Made by a program: the position numbers and the translations under genes
Assembly: GCF_003054965.1 (NCBI RefSeq)
Contig: NZ_MIES01000026.1
Span: 620,001 to 684,000, forward strand
Direction of reading: 5' to 3'
Origin: Saccharospirillum sp. MSK14-1
GTDB lineage: Bacteria; Pseudomonadota; Gammaproteobacteria; Pseudomonadales; Natronospirillaceae
DNA length: 64,000 nt
Part shown: in pieces, positions 1 to 8,682 of the stretch
Layout: every line of letters starts with the position of its first letter
Numbering within the stretch: the stretch's first letter is position 1
The notes under the pieces: generated by a model
Told to the model about the DNA's origin: nothing
The model's database searches: none
The model's input: only the letters and a program-made list of their open reading frames with translations

Positions 1-331
1 ATTTGTCCAGTACCCCGTGTTTTTCCAGATCGAGTGCGCAGTTCAACGCGGTTTGGCCGCCCATGGTGGGCAGCAGGGCGTCGGGTTTTTCCTGCTCGAT
101 GATCTTGGCGACTTCGGTCCACACCACCGGTTCGATGTAGGTGGCGTCGGCCATGGCCGGGTCGGTCATGATGGTGGCCGGGTTGGAGTTCACCAGAATG
201 ACGCGGTAACCCTCTTCGCGCAGGGCTTTGCACGCCTGGGCACCGGAGTAGTCGAATTCGCAGGCCTGGCCGATGACAATGGGGCCAGCGCCGAGGATCA
301 GAATGCTTTGTATGTCTGTGCGTTTGGGCAT
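1..331 (-). CDS. carB: Carbamoyl-phosphate synthase large subunit, N-terminal part (cut by window edge)
   Basis: Only the first 110 codons lie in the window; the gene runs off the left edge. The protein starts [20 protein letters not shown] and continues through [17 protein letters not shown] and [13 protein letters not shown], the typical N-terminal ATP-grasp region of CarB. The enzyme makes carbamoyl phosphate from bicarbonate, ATP and ammonia delivered by CarA, feeding arginine and pyrimidine synthesis in the cytoplasm. It follows carA on the same strand after about 78 bases that hold a stem-loop, so the two are almost certainly cotranscribed. Confidence 0.95.
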   Translation of the reverse strand, partial: MPKRTDIQSILILGAGPIVIGQACEFDYSGAQACKALREEGYRVILVNSNPATIMTDPAMADATYIEPVVWTEVAKIIEQEKPDALLPTMGGQTALNCALDLEKHGVLDK

Positions 332-352
332 GGGTCAGTCGCTTCGCTTTGT

Positions 353-407
353 GACGCTTGACGCTTGATGGGAGACGGGAGACGCAAGTTAGCGTCCAGC
401 GTCTCCC
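353..407. repeat. Stem-loop with tandem heptamers between carA and carB
   Basis: The carA-carB spacer holds two adjacent copies of GACGCTT (353-366), two adjacent copies of GGGAGAC (370-383), and a perfect 9-bp inverted repeat GGGAGACGC (377-385) / GCGTCTCCC (399-407) with a 13-base loop. The hairpin begins two bases past the carA stop codon. There is no U tract, so it is not a classical terminator; it could stabilise or attenuate the carAB message, or be a dispersed intergenic repeat. Confidence 0.55.
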
Positions 408-409
408 AT

Positions 410-1546
410 TCAGCGTTTTGCGTGATCCATCAATTCAATAAAGTGGTCGAACAAAGGCGCGCAGTCGTGCGGGCCCGGGCTGGCTTCCGGGTGACCCTGG
501 AAACCGAACGCCGCCTTGTCGGTGCGGTGAATGCCCTGAACAGTGCCGTCGAATAACGAACGGTGTGTCAGTTCGACGTTGCCCGGCAGGCTGTCGCCAT
601 CGACCGCGAAACCGTGGTTTTGACTGGTGATCATCACCGTCTTATCAGCAATGGTTTCCACCGGGTGGTTGGCGCCATGATGGCCGGTTGCCATCTTCAT
701 TGTCTTACCACCGCTGGCCAGTCCCAGTAACTGGTGGCCGAGGCAGATGCCGAACACTGGAATGTCGGTTTCGAGGATCTGCTTAATGGCTTCAATGGCA
801 TAGTCGCAAGGCTCGGGGTCGCCCGGTCCGTTCGATAAGAAAACGCCATCCGGGTTCAGCGCCAGCACGTCTTTGGCGGGGGTTTGCGCCGGAACGACGG
901 TCAGTTTGCAGCCGCGATCAACCAGCATGCGCAGGATGTTGCGCTTGGCGCCGAAGTCGTATGCGACCACATGATAGTTCAGGTCCGCCTCGGTTTTCTC
1001 GCTGTGACCGACACCCAGCTGCCAGCTGCCGGAGCGCCAGTCGTATGGCTTTTTAACACTGACTTCTTTGGCCAGGTCCATGCCTTTGAGGCCCGCGAAT
1101 CCGCGTGCTTTGGCCAGTGCATCGGCCTCATCGATGTTGTCACCCGCGACGATGCAGGCGCCCTGAGCACCTTTGTCGCGCAGCAGACGGGTCAGGCGCC
1201 GGGTATCGATGTCGGCAATGGCAACGACGTTGTTGTCGATCAGGTATTCACCCAGCGAACCCTGGCTGCGGAAGTTTGAATGCAGCAAAGGCAGGTCGCG
1301 GATCACCAGGCCAGCGGCCCAAACGCGGTCGGACTCATTGTCTTCATCGTTGGTGCCGGTATTGCCGATATGCGGGTAGGTGAGGGTGACGATTTGTCGG
1401 GCGTAAGAAGGGTCGGTCAGGATTTCCTGGTAACCGGTCATGGCGGTATTGAACACCACCTCGCCGATCGATTCACCGGGAGCGCCAATACTGACCCCCC
1501 GGAATAGACTACCGTCGGCGAGAGCAAGTATGGCTGGCGTACTCAA
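410..1546 (-). CDS. carA: Carbamoyl-phosphate synthase small (glutaminase) subunit
   Basis: CarA hydrolyses glutamine and channels ammonia to CarB. The protein is 378 residues with the chosen TTG start, close to the E. coli length of 382. The N-terminal CPSase small domain shows [16 protein letters not shown] and [16 protein letters not shown]; the class I glutamine amidotransferase domain shows the nucleophile motif [13 protein letters not shown] and the late [11 protein letters not shown] longer frame extends upstream, but a GAGGAA ribosome-binding site sits 6-8 bases before this TTG and the family N-terminus begins here. It is the first gene of carAB. No pyrimidine or arginine operator was recognised upstream. 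Confidence 0.95.
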   Translation of the reverse strand: MSTPAILALADGSLFRGVSIGAPGESIGEVVFNTAMTGYQEILTDPSYARQIVTLTYPHIGNTGTNDEDNESDRVWAAGLVIRDLPLLHSNFRSQGSLGEYLIDNNVVAIADIDTRRLTRLLRDKGAQGACIVAGDNIDEADALAKARGFAGLKGMDLAKEVSVKKPYDWRSGSWQLGVGHSEKTEADLNYHVVAYDFGAKRNILRMLVDRGCKLTVVPAQTPAKDVLALNPDGVFLSNGPGDPEPCDYAIEAIKQILETDIPVFGICLGHQLLGLASGGKTMKMATGHHGANHPVETIADKTVMITSQNHGFAVDGDSLPGNVELTHRSLFDGTVQGIHRTDKAAFGFQGHPEASPGPHDCAPLFDHFIELMDHAKR

Positions 1547-1857
1547 GATCCGTTCCTCTATTCGATACGAATGGACTGACTGGGCAACGGGACCGATTTC
1601 GTTGCAGCATCCTGACCGGTCGGACGAAAGTCCTAGCCTCTTTCGCAAAAAAGCGAGATGAAGTAGCCTCCATCCCGCTCGGAATTCGTTTGCGATGTGC
1701 AAAGTCGCGACCTGTGCTCAGCAGCGTAGACGTAAACGTCTGATTTTGCTGTGCCGGCGATCCGGGTGCCGTGCCCAAATTTCGGGGATTCTACCCAAGA
1801 AACAGCCTGGCTGTCCACCGAACCGGGCCATGAATCACGCCTTTCAGAGGAACGACC
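1547..1857. promoter_or_regulatory. Divergent control region between carA and suhB
   Basis: This 311-base spacer holds no convincing gene. It must contain the promoters of carA (leftward) and suhB (rightward). The visible structure is a near-perfect palindrome AGACGTAAACGTCT at 1728-1741 (6-bp arms, 2-base centre), which could be an operator. No known arginine, purine or PepA site was recognised. Confidence 0.4.
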
Positions 1858-2661
1858 ATGTCGTTGAATGCTCGTCTGTCCTTTACTGAAGATTTGGCCG
1901 TTCAGGCCGGTCAATTAATCCGCAAGCGCCGCGAAGTGGGCAACCTGAATACCGATTTTAAAGGGGGGATTGAGTTGGTGACCGATGCCGATCTGGCGTC
2001 AGAGCAACTGATCACCAACGCCATCGCCGCCAGTTATCCGACCGACGCCATTCTGGCGGAAGAGAGCAATCAGTCACTGAGCGATGCGCAGTTAAACGGG
2101 CCGCTCTGGGTGATCGACCCAATCGATGGCACGGTTAATTACGCGCATGGTCATAACATGGTGGCGGTCTCCGTTGCCTGGTACGACCGGGGCGAGGCTC
2201 AGGTTGCCGTGGTGTACAACCCCTTTTTGAACGAGTGCTATACCGCCATTCGCGGCCAAGGTGCGTGGTTAAATGGTCAGCCGATTCGGGTGTCCGACAA
2301 GACCGACCTGTCGCGCGCCATTGTCGGCACCGGGTTTCCTTACGATCGCGCCGCCCGTGCTGAGTTACTGCCGCGTCTGAGCCGGGTTCTGGTCGAGTGC
2401 GCTGATGTGCGCCGTCTGGGTTCGGCCGCCATGGATATCTGTTGGGTCGCCACTGGCCGGTTGGACGCCTACTACGAATCGATCAGTCCGTGGGATGGCG
2501 CTGCCGGTCAGTTAGTCGCGCGCGAAGCCGGTGCGGCACTGAGTCATTTTTTGCCGATTGATGGTGACTTGCCGGAAGAGTTGGAAGGGCGTCATTGGTT
2601 AATCAGCACGCCCGGCATTCACGAGCCATTGAAGGCGATACTGGCGTCAGCAGACGTTTAA
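1858..2661 (+). CDS. suhB: Inositol-1-monophosphatase family protein SuhB
   Basis: A 267-residue Mg2+-dependent phosphatase of the IMPase family; in E. coli SuhB also joins the ribosomal antitermination complex. Metal-binding motifs are visible: EES at 68-70, DPIDGTVNY from residue 87, and WDGAAGQLVAREAG near residue 215. The ATG is preceded by AGAGGAACG. The length matches the family. It stands alone, divergent from carA. Function as a phosphatase is well supported; the rRNA antitermination role is inferred from orthologues. Confidence 0.92.
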   Translation: MSLNARLSFTEDLAVQAGQLIRKRREVGNLNTDFKGGIELVTDADLASEQLITNAIAASYPTDAILAEESNQSLSDAQLNGPLWVIDPIDGTVNYAHGHNMVAVSVAWYDRGEAQVAVVYNPFLNECYTAIRGQGAWLNGQPIRVSDKTDLSRAIVGTGFPYDRAARAELLPRLSRVLVECADVRRLGSAAMDICWVATGRLDAYYESISPWDGAAGQLVAREAGAALSHFLPIDGDLPEELEGRHWLISTPGIHEPLKAILASADV

Positions 2662-2668
2662 TTCTGTG

Positions 2669-2736
2669 AATGAACGTTCTGTTCATTGTGCAAAAGACGA
2701 TGGAGTGTGCGACGATTGGTAGCATCTAACGCTACC
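2669..2736. promoter_or_regulatory. Inverted repeats upstream of the XRE regulator
   Basis: Two perfect inverted repeats lie between suhB and the following HTH gene: AATGAAC / GTTCATT around a 5-base centre (2669-2687), and GGTAGC / GCTACC around a 7-base centre (2718-2736). Their position just before a DNA-binding protein gene suggests operators, possibly for autoregulation. This is inference. Confidence 0.35.
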
Positions 2737-2752
2737 TCGTAACGCCTCCATC

Positions 2753-3508
2753 ATGTCTCAAACTGCCCAACTTGTAGATACGCTCAAGCGAATTTTACGC
2801 GAGCGCAAAATCACCTACGCGGACGTCGCCGCTCATCTCGATCTTAGCGAAGCCAACGTTAAACGGATGTTCTCCAAGCGTCATTTTACGTTGTCGCGAC
2901 TGGAAGAAGTCTGCGCACTGGCCGGTACCGATCTGAGTTATCTGATGACGCGGATGCACGAACGGGCGATGAACCTCGATGAATTGAGTGAGGCCAGTGA
3001 AGCCGAGCTGGTGTCGAACCCAAAGCTGTTGCTGATGGCGCAGCTGATGGTCAACCGTTGGCCCTATGAGGAAATCGTCAAGACCTATCGGATTGAAAAC
3101 GACGAAGCCTGCGAGCTGTTGGCGCGATTGGATCTGATGGGTGTGGTTGAACGATTACCGGGCAATCAGATTCAAACCAAGATCTCACGTGATTTTCGTT
3201 GGATTCACAATGGTCCGGTCTACCAGTTCTTTCGCCAGCACATTTCCAGCGAGTTTTTTGACTGCAATTTCGACCCGCGTATGGGCGAAATATTGGTGTT
3301 TGTTGGCGGGATGCTGTCCCGGGAATCCAATCAACGCATGCAGGGCGCCATTCGACGCCTGGCGAAAGAATTCGATGAGTTGAGCCTGGAAGACTCGCAG
3401 TTGCCACAGCACGATATTTTCGGCACCGGGCTGGTGATGGCGATGCGTCCGTGGGAATTGAGTATTTTCACGCAGTTGCGGCGCGGGCCGATTACCAAGA
3501 AATTCTGA
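2753..3508 (+). CDS. XRE-type helix-turn-helix transcriptional regulator
   Basis: A 251-residue protein with an N-terminal HTH domain (about residues 5-65: ITYADVAAHLDLSEANVKRMF, then a conserved ALAGTDLSYL turn) followed by about 180 residues without a recognised domain, ending in ITKKF. This architecture occurs in uncharacterised gammaproteobacterial regulators; the target is unknown. No strong ribosome-binding site precedes the ATG. Two inverted repeats lie in its promoter region. It converges on the SprA-like gene. Confidence 0.8.
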   Translation: MSQTAQLVDTLKRILRERKITYADVAAHLDLSEANVKRMFSKRHFTLSRLEEVCALAGTDLSYLMTRMHERAMNLDELSEASEAELVSNPKLLLMAQLMVNRWPYEEIVKTYRIENDEACELLARLDLMGVVERLPGNQIQTKISRDFRWIHNGPVYQFFRQHISSEFFDCNFDPRMGEILVFVGGMLSRESNQRMQGAIRRLAKEFDELSLEDSQLPQHDIFGTGLVMAMRPWELSIFTQLRRGPITKKF

Positions 3509-3551
3509 GGGTTAACCCGGCAACGGACGTGCCGGGAGGATGGTTAAGTCG

Positions 3552-4475
3552 TTAGACGATGAAGTCCAGGTTGCGGCCGACGGTTGCTTGCTGGTCTTTA
3601 TATTGTTCGCGCACCAAGGCTTGTTCATTGACGTCACGGCTTTGCTCAAAGATGGTTTCAAAACGCTCTTGAGCGTTGTCGAACTCCTGCTCTTTGACGT
3701 CGTCGTTGCGGGCATCAGAGCGTTCGGTTCGGTTTTCCGATTCCTGCTCAATCGAGCGGGATTCTTCCACTTCGCGATCACTGTCTTCTGTCTCTGCGCG
3801 CTCTTGCTGACGCAATTCAACTTGAGCCTGAAGCGCCAGCTGAGTGGCCTGGGCTGCAACGGAACGGTCCTGACTGGACGGTTCTGCCGGGGCCAAGGCG
3901 GCCTGGCGAATCTGCTGAGCTTTTAAGCGGGTTGCTTCCGGGTTGCCGGGCACCGGTGACAGGTCAATGGGCACTTCACCAGACACTGCATAGCGACGAC
4001 CATCCGGACCGGTGGTGTAGTCCAGTTTCATGGCACCTGCATATTGTCCGCCGACGGTTTGGTGAGCCTGTTCATGACTGCGCACTTCCCGGTCACGGCG
4101 TGCCAGGTCACGAATGGTTTCCAGCTGTTCTTTCTGCAAACGTTCTTCGTTGCGGCGCTCCGCCAGATTTTGCGATTGACTGCTGTCGTCTTCGGAAGTG
4201 TTTTGCTGCACCGGACGGCTGGCTTCAGCCGAATCGTTACGCTGCTGTGAAGCGGACGCAGATGCCGGATTGGCCCCCTGTGCGCTGGCTTGGCGTTGTT
4301 GTGCCGCGCCCTGTTCGGGGCGGTTTTGGCTCGCCGTTGTCGCTTCGCTTTCTTCGACCGGCGAAAACACCGCAGTTTCGTTGCGACGACGCAACTGCGC
4401 CTGCTGATCAGGATCGTTGACCGGCGCAATGCTCGGTGTTACTGACGTTGGGGTAAGACCACTGAGTGTCGACAT
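3552..4475 (-). CDS. SprA-related putative metalloprotease (HExxH protein)
   Basis: The 307-residue protein has a polar, Gln/Ala/Glu-rich N-terminal half (about 20-125), then REVRSHEQAHQTVGGQYAG with HEQAH at 134-138, an HExxH zinc-peptidase motif, followed by YTTGPDGRRYAVSGEVPID and PVPGNPEATRLKAQQIRQAA. That central block is the signature of the SprA-related, CJM1_0395-type putative metalloprotease family. A Glu/Arg-rich, probably coiled-coil tail follows (about 230-285). A strong GGGGAGG site precedes the ATG. It follows a small rod-like gene after 12 bases. Proteolytic activity has not been shown for the family; substrate unknown. Confidence 0.75.
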   Translation of the reverse strand: MSTLSGLTPTSVTPSIAPVNDPDQQAQLRRRNETAVFSPVEESEATTASQNRPEQGAAQQRQASAQGANPASASASQQRNDSAEASRPVQQNTSEDDSSQSQNLAERRNEERLQKEQLETIRDLARRDREVRSHEQAHQTVGGQYAGAMKLDYTTGPDGRRYAVSGEVPIDLSPVPGNPEATRLKAQQIRQAALAPAEPSSQDRSVAAQATQLALQAQVELRQQERAETEDSDREVEESRSIEQESENRTERSDARNDDVKEQEFDNAQERFETIFEQSRDVNEQALVREQYKDQQATVGRNLDFIV

Positions 4476-4487
4476 CCTGTACCTCCC

Positions 4488-4724
4488 CTAAACTTCGATA
4501 TCCAGCAAGGATCCCAATGTTGCGGAGCCTGCCTCGACAACACGAGCGCTAGCTTGAACCTGAGTTTTGCCTTCAATCTGTTCTACCAGAGGGGGAGCAA
4601 GGTCATCCGTTCCGCCTTCTTCAGCCGGAATATTGGCACGCGCAATCTCCTGGCCACTGCGAGCCAGAGAGTTCATGCCGGTATGGATACCGGAAATAGC
4701 GCTACTGAAGACTGAACCTATCAT
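4488..4724 (-). CDS. Small protein resembling joined ends of flagellar rod/hook proteins
   Basis: A 78-residue protein. The start chosen (MIGSVFSSAISG) has GGAG 7 bases upstream; a longer frame upstream lacks one. Residues 5-30 (SSAISGIHTGMNSLARSGQEIA) resemble the N-terminal motif of flagellar rod and hook proteins, and the last 24 residues (ASARVVEAGSATLGSLLDI) resemble their C-terminal motif, which pack together as a coiled coil in FlgE/F/G. The middle domain is missing. It is cotranscribed with the SprA-like gene. No other flagellar gene is in the window. Function unknown; the similarity is my reading by eye. Confidence 0.6.
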   Translation of the reverse strand: MIGSVFSSAISGIHTGMNSLARSGQEIARANIPAEEGGTDDLAPPLVEQIEGKTQVQASARVVEAGSATLGSLLDIEV

Positions 4725-5006
4725 TTCATGCTCCGGGATAAGGTCCCTGAAGTGACTGCGAAAATCAGATGGATCACGAGCCCAAACGTTTGAAAATCCG
4801 TTTGAAACGTTTGAATTGCACACATTTTAACCAGCATTTGTCAGCTTGTTGTAACAAATTGTTATAAAACTTCAATTTCTTGGTTTTTTTGCCGACTTAA
4901 TCACAGTTCAACCCTCAATCCGTGCATTTTCCCCACTCATCGTTGCTCCCTTGTTCAGCCACTCCTTACAGTGTTTGGTCGAATGACTCTGGATGGACGG
5001 GCACGG

Positions 5007-5732
5007 ATGCCTGTGAAATTCCCCGCTTTTTATCGTCAAACCGCGTCGCTTCTCGCCCGCGGTGTGAATGGCCTTGTCGGGCTGGCCTGCCCATTGTGCG
5101 AACAATCGTCGTATAACGGCGAGCTGTGCGAGTTATGCCGCAGCTGGCTGCAACCCTTGGTGGATCCGTGCCCGGGTTGCGGTGCGCCCAATACGCTGGC
5201 GCCGCTGTGTGGCCGTTGTCAGCGCCAGCCGCCTGCCTGGCACCGGCTGAGCGTGGCCTGGCCTTTGGTCGGAGCCTGCCGGTTTATGATTCATCAAATG
5301 AAGTACCACCAGGATTACGCCAGTGCGCGGGCCTTGGCGGAACACTGGGTGCGGGTGGTTGATCCGGCTCCTGGCGCGGCGGAGGTCGCGCTGCTTCCGG
5401 TGCCTGTGCATCGCCGTAAACTGAATGAACGAGGCTTTAACCAGGCGCAGTGGTTAGCGGCGATCTGGTCGCGATCGCTGGGCATTCCGGTTTGGCAGGG
5501 TGTCAACAAAGTGCGGCCAACACCCGCTCTGGAAGGTTTGAACCGGCGGCAGCGTAAGGCAGCGCTGCAAGGTGTTTTTGAGGTGACGCAGCTAGCGCCT
5601 GCGCGACTGATCATTGTTGATGATGTGCTGACCACCGGCGCAACGGCAGCCGAACTGAGCCGCCAGCTGTTAACGCAGGGTGTGGGGCGAATAGAGGTGT
5701 GGACGCTGGCACGCACGCCGCTGGGTGACTAA
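5007..5732 (+). CDS. comF: ComF family phosphoribosyltransferase-like protein
   Basis: A 241-residue protein with four zinc-finger-like cysteine pairs at the N-terminus (CPLC, CELC, CPGC, CGRC) and a C-terminal phosphoribosyltransferase fold with LIIVDDVLTTGATAAEL. ComF/GntX proteins take part in DNA uptake or use of DNA as a nutrient in several gammaproteobacteria. Earlier in-frame starts exist at 4971 (GTG) and 4983; the ATG at 5007 gives the usual family N-terminus but has no clear ribosome-binding site. Confidence 0.88.
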   Translation: MPVKFPAFYRQTASLLARGVNGLVGLACPLCEQSSYNGELCELCRSWLQPLVDPCPGCGAPNTLAPLCGRCQRQPPAWHRLSVAWPLVGACRFMIHQMKYHQDYASARALAEHWVRVVDPAPGAAEVALLPVPVHRRKLNERGFNQAQWLAAIWSRSLGIPVWQGVNKVRPTPALEGLNRRQRKAALQGVFEVTQLAPARLIIVDDVLTTGATAAELSRQLLTQGVGRIEVWTLARTPLGD

Positions 5733-5791
5733 GCCCACTTTGGCTCGGCTTTGCTCTACAATGCGCCGACATTTTCCCGCCAGGCTGTGAT

Positions 5792-6766
5792 ATGACCACA
5801 AGTGCTCATCCGTACGATGCTCTGAGTCAGGACCGGCTGATCGATTGGATCGAATCACTGGGCCTTTGGTCAGACTATCGACTCTATCCGCTCAACAGCT
5901 ACGAAAACCGGGTTTATCGCGTGGGGATTGAAGACGCTGAGCCGATGGTCGTGAAGGTATACCGGCCCGGGCGCTGGAATGAGGCACAGATTCGCGAAGA
6001 ACTTCAGTTTACCGATCAACTGGCCGTGGCCGATGTGCCGGTGGTACCGGCGTTGAACATTGCAGGCGATGTCCTGCACGAGCGCGATGGGTTTTACTTT
6101 GCCTGCTTTCCAATGCGTGCCGGCCACGCCTTTGAATTGGATAATCCGGATCAGTTGTATCGCATCGGCCAGCATCTGGGACGCTTGCATAATGTTGGCG
6201 TGGTAGAGGCATTTGAGCATCGACCTCGGTTATCGCTGTTGGATCCACTGCAGCAGGCGCAGACCTTCTTTGCGGACAGTCCCTTGTTACCGGACGATTT
6301 GCGCGCCAACTACCTGGCCACGCTGGAGCCGCTGATCCGCCTGATACAGGATCGCTTCGAGCCGATTTACCGCGATATACCGGTCCACCGCATCCACGGT
6401 GATTTCCACGCGGGCAATATTCTCAGTCGCGGTGATCAATTGTTGATTGTCGACCTGGACGACACCGTGATGGGACCGGCGGCTCAGGATATTTGGAAGT
6501 TGTTGTCCGGCGACGTCAACGAGCAGCGGCTGCAATTGAGTGAGCTTGAAGAAGGGTACGAACAGTTCCGGCCATTTCCCAAATCGGATCTGGCGCTATT
6601 GGAGCCGTTGCGCACGGTGCACATGGTGCGGCATACCTTATGGATTGCGCAGCGCTGGCAAGACCCGGCGTTTCCGCGTGCCTTTTCCTGGTTCGACAGT
6701 GCGCGCTTTTGGAGTGACCACTTACTGGCGTTGCGCGAGCAGTGGTCCCTGTTGCAAGAAGCGTAA
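5792..6766 (+). CDS. srkA: Stress response serine/threonine kinase SrkA (YihE/RdoA)
   Basis: The 324-residue protein has the APH/choline-kinase-like fold of SrkA: YPLNSYENRVYRVG near residue 32, VVKVYRPGRW (ATP lysine), the catalytic loop VHRIHGDFHAGNIL and the metal motif IVDLDDTVMGP. In E. coli SrkA counters programmed death under envelope and oxidative stress. AGG precedes the ATG with normal spacing, and a clear terminator follows. Lies 59 bases after comF and could share its transcript. Confidence 0.9.
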   Translation: MTTSAHPYDALSQDRLIDWIESLGLWSDYRLYPLNSYENRVYRVGIEDAEPMVVKVYRPGRWNEAQIREELQFTDQLAVADVPVVPALNIAGDVLHERDGFYFACFPMRAGHAFELDNPDQLYRIGQHLGRLHNVGVVEAFEHRPRLSLLDPLQQAQTFFADSPLLPDDLRANYLATLEPLIRLIQDRFEPIYRDIPVHRIHGDFHAGNILSRGDQLLIVDLDDTVMGPAAQDIWKLLSGDVNEQRLQLSELEEGYEQFRPFPKSDLALLEPLRTVHMVRHTLWIAQRWQDPAFPRAFSWFDSARFWSDHLLALREQWSLLQEA

Positions 6767-6796
6767 GAGTGACAGGCAGCGTAGGCGTTATCAGCA

Positions 6797-6820
6797 GGGC
6801 GACATGAGTCGCCCTTTTTT
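6797..6820 (+). terminator. Rho-independent terminator after srkA
   Basis: GGGCGAC / GTCGCCC stem with an ATGA loop, followed by six T residues. It ends rightward transcription from srkA just before the convergent PPC-domain gene. Confidence 0.88.
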
Positions 6821-6827
6821 ATGCGGC

Positions 6828-8561
6828 TTAGTCGTCCGCCAGAATTTCGATCAAGATAATGCCACTGTTGTGGTCGCTGCCCCATTCGCTGACTTCCAGC
6901 GTGAAGGTGCCCGGAATCAGGTCGACCTCAATCATCGAATGGGTACTGCCACCGTGATCATCGTTTTCCAGAACCAGACCGCGACCGCTGAGCCTTAAAA
7001 TGGTATCGAGCGTATGCGAGCTGGCGCGGATGCGCACTGAGGCTGGGTCGTCGGCCACCAGCCAGTATTGCAAGGTTTGGCCGCGCTCGAATTCACCGTA
7101 GAACCGGTCGCCTGGCGTGACGATACCGTCGTTCTGAATGCGAATGGTATCAGCGCTGTTGGCGACGCTGATGGTATAGCGGCCATTACCACGATCGGCG
7201 GCCGATACGTCGAGTTGATAAGTGCCTGGCGCCAGATGCTCGCTGATGCGGGCACCGTTGCCCAGGCCACTGTCCGCATCCGTGCGGTTGATGACGCTGT
7301 TGCTCAGCGTCAGTTCCGGATCAAAATCGTCAGAAGTGACATCGACTGTCATTTCCGCCGGCTGTTCCAGAATCAGGTTGTAATGGTGGCTGGTCGAGTT
7401 CAGCTGACCCTCGATACGATCGCCGAGGTGAATCTCGCCGGGTTGCTCAAGTAAGGCATTTTTGACAGGGTGGGTTTCCATCCACAACTGGTAGCGCCCT
7501 GCGCGATACAAAGCGCCGAAATCGCGCGCCACCAGTTGGTAGTCACCGGCCGGTAACGTCGTGGTGATACTGGCGTCGCTGCCCGAACCGCTGTCGTCGT
7601 CGCGCACATCGACATCCGGTCCGGTGAGCACCAGATAGGCGTCGAAGTCGCTGCTGCGCAGGTCAATTTGTACCGAACTCGGTCTAGCCAGCGAGAAGTG
7701 ATAAGCATCGTGGCTGCCTTGTGTCAGCAGGCCATTGATCACCTCGCGTTCCGGCAATTCACCGCCACTGCGGCTGCCAGCTGGCAGAGCGATGGTCTGG
7801 CTGTGGAGGTGGACTGCCTGGCCGGGGTTGCTGGTGAAGTCGGCGCAGTCGCTGCGGGCGCGCATGGCGTTAGGCCGTTCGTTGGGCAGCAGGACCAGCT
7901 GGTAATTGCCAGCGGCAAGGTAGGCGTGCAGTTGCAGTTCACTGCCTTCGCACGCCACGGCATCGGCTAAATCGCGCTGCTCTCCATCCCCGATAAAGGC
8001 GGTAAAACTGCCGCTGGTGTCGAACAGAGTCAGATCCAATTCCAGGCTTTCAGGAATGGGCAATTCAAACCGGTAGGCCAGGCTTGGATCCAGCTGTGAT
8101 AGATACTCGGTATTCAGTATCAGGGTGTCATCCATTGCCAGCGGCTGGATATTCACCGGCTCCAACCGATAAGGGCCGTAGGCGTTGTCGGTGGCACCAC
8201 TGACAATCACCGTCAGACAAGCATCGTCGGGTAATTGCACCAGCAGCAGGCCGTTATCGGTGTGGCGTTGACTGGAACCCAGCAGGTCGGATTCGATGCT
8301 GGTAACCGACAGCCGCGCTTTGAACGGGCCGTTAAAGCGATACAGCCCAACCTTGCCGGCATCGCCTTCACATATCAGATGGCGGTAGTAGCGCGTACCG
8401 TCGTTCTGATTGACCGGGCTGTGCGAGGTCAGTTCGCCACGCAAAACATCGCCCAGATGTTCCTGGGTTTCGGCCTGAACGGACGCCAGCACCAGGCTCA
8501 GTATCAACCATGGCAGGGAACGAGCCAGACGCCCGAACCGGAAGGCAGAAAAACGCTTCAT
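6828..8561 (-). CDS. Secreted protein with tandem PPC-like domains (copy 1)
   Basis: About 577 residues. It has a signal peptide (basic start, SLPWLILSLVLASVQAET). The mature part is a series of about 90-residue beta domains of the bacterial pre-peptidase C-terminal (PPC) type, recognisable by FDAYLVLTGPDVDVRDDDSG, FDPELTLSNSVI and LDTILRLSGRGL followed by a PGTYxLxV strand. No peptidase domain is present. An in-frame ATG 9 bases upstream is too close to AAGGA to be preferred. It lies downstream of a paralogue, with a terminator between, so it may have its own promoter. Likely exported to periplasm, surface or medium; role unknown. Confidence 0.8.
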   Translation of the reverse strand: MKRFSAFRFGRLARSLPWLILSLVLASVQAETQEHLGDVLRGELTSHSPVNQNDGTRYYRHLICEGDAGKVGLYRFNGPFKARLSVTSIESDLLGSSQRHTDNGLLLVQLPDDACLTVIVSGATDNAYGPYRLEPVNIQPLAMDDTLILNTEYLSQLDPSLAYRFELPIPESLELDLTLFDTSGSFTAFIGDGEQRDLADAVACEGSELQLHAYLAAGNYQLVLLPNERPNAMRARSDCADFTSNPGQAVHLHSQTIALPAGSRSGGELPEREVINGLLTQGSHDAYHFSLARPSSVQIDLRSSDFDAYLVLTGPDVDVRDDDSGSGSDASITTTLPAGDYQLVARDFGALYRAGRYQLWMETHPVKNALLEQPGEIHLGDRIEGQLNSTSHHYNLILEQPAEMTVDVTSDDFDPELTLSNSVINRTDADSGLGNGARISEHLAPGTYQLDVSAADRGNGRYTISVANSADTIRIQNDGIVTPGDRFYGEFERGQTLQYWLVADDPASVRIRASSHTLDTILRLSGRGLVLENDDHGGSTHSMIEVDLIPGTFTLEVSEWGSDHNSGIILIEILADD

Positions 8562-8645
8562 GGAATGCATTTCCTTAACTCGGTTTGCGACCTAAGTGGA
8601 CCGGCCGCACTGCAAACTGCGAATAGGAAGAGAGACAGCGGGAAT

Positions 8646-8672
8646 AAAAAAGGCGGCCGAAGCCGCCTTTTT
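8646..8672 (-). terminator. Rho-independent terminator between the PPC paralogues
   Basis: GGCGGC / GCCGCC stem with a CGAA loop and A/T runs on both flanks. On the minus strand it ends the upstream paralogue (8683-10431); it is symmetrical enough to work in both directions. Confidence 0.85.
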
Positions 8673-8682
8673 ATCGAATGGC

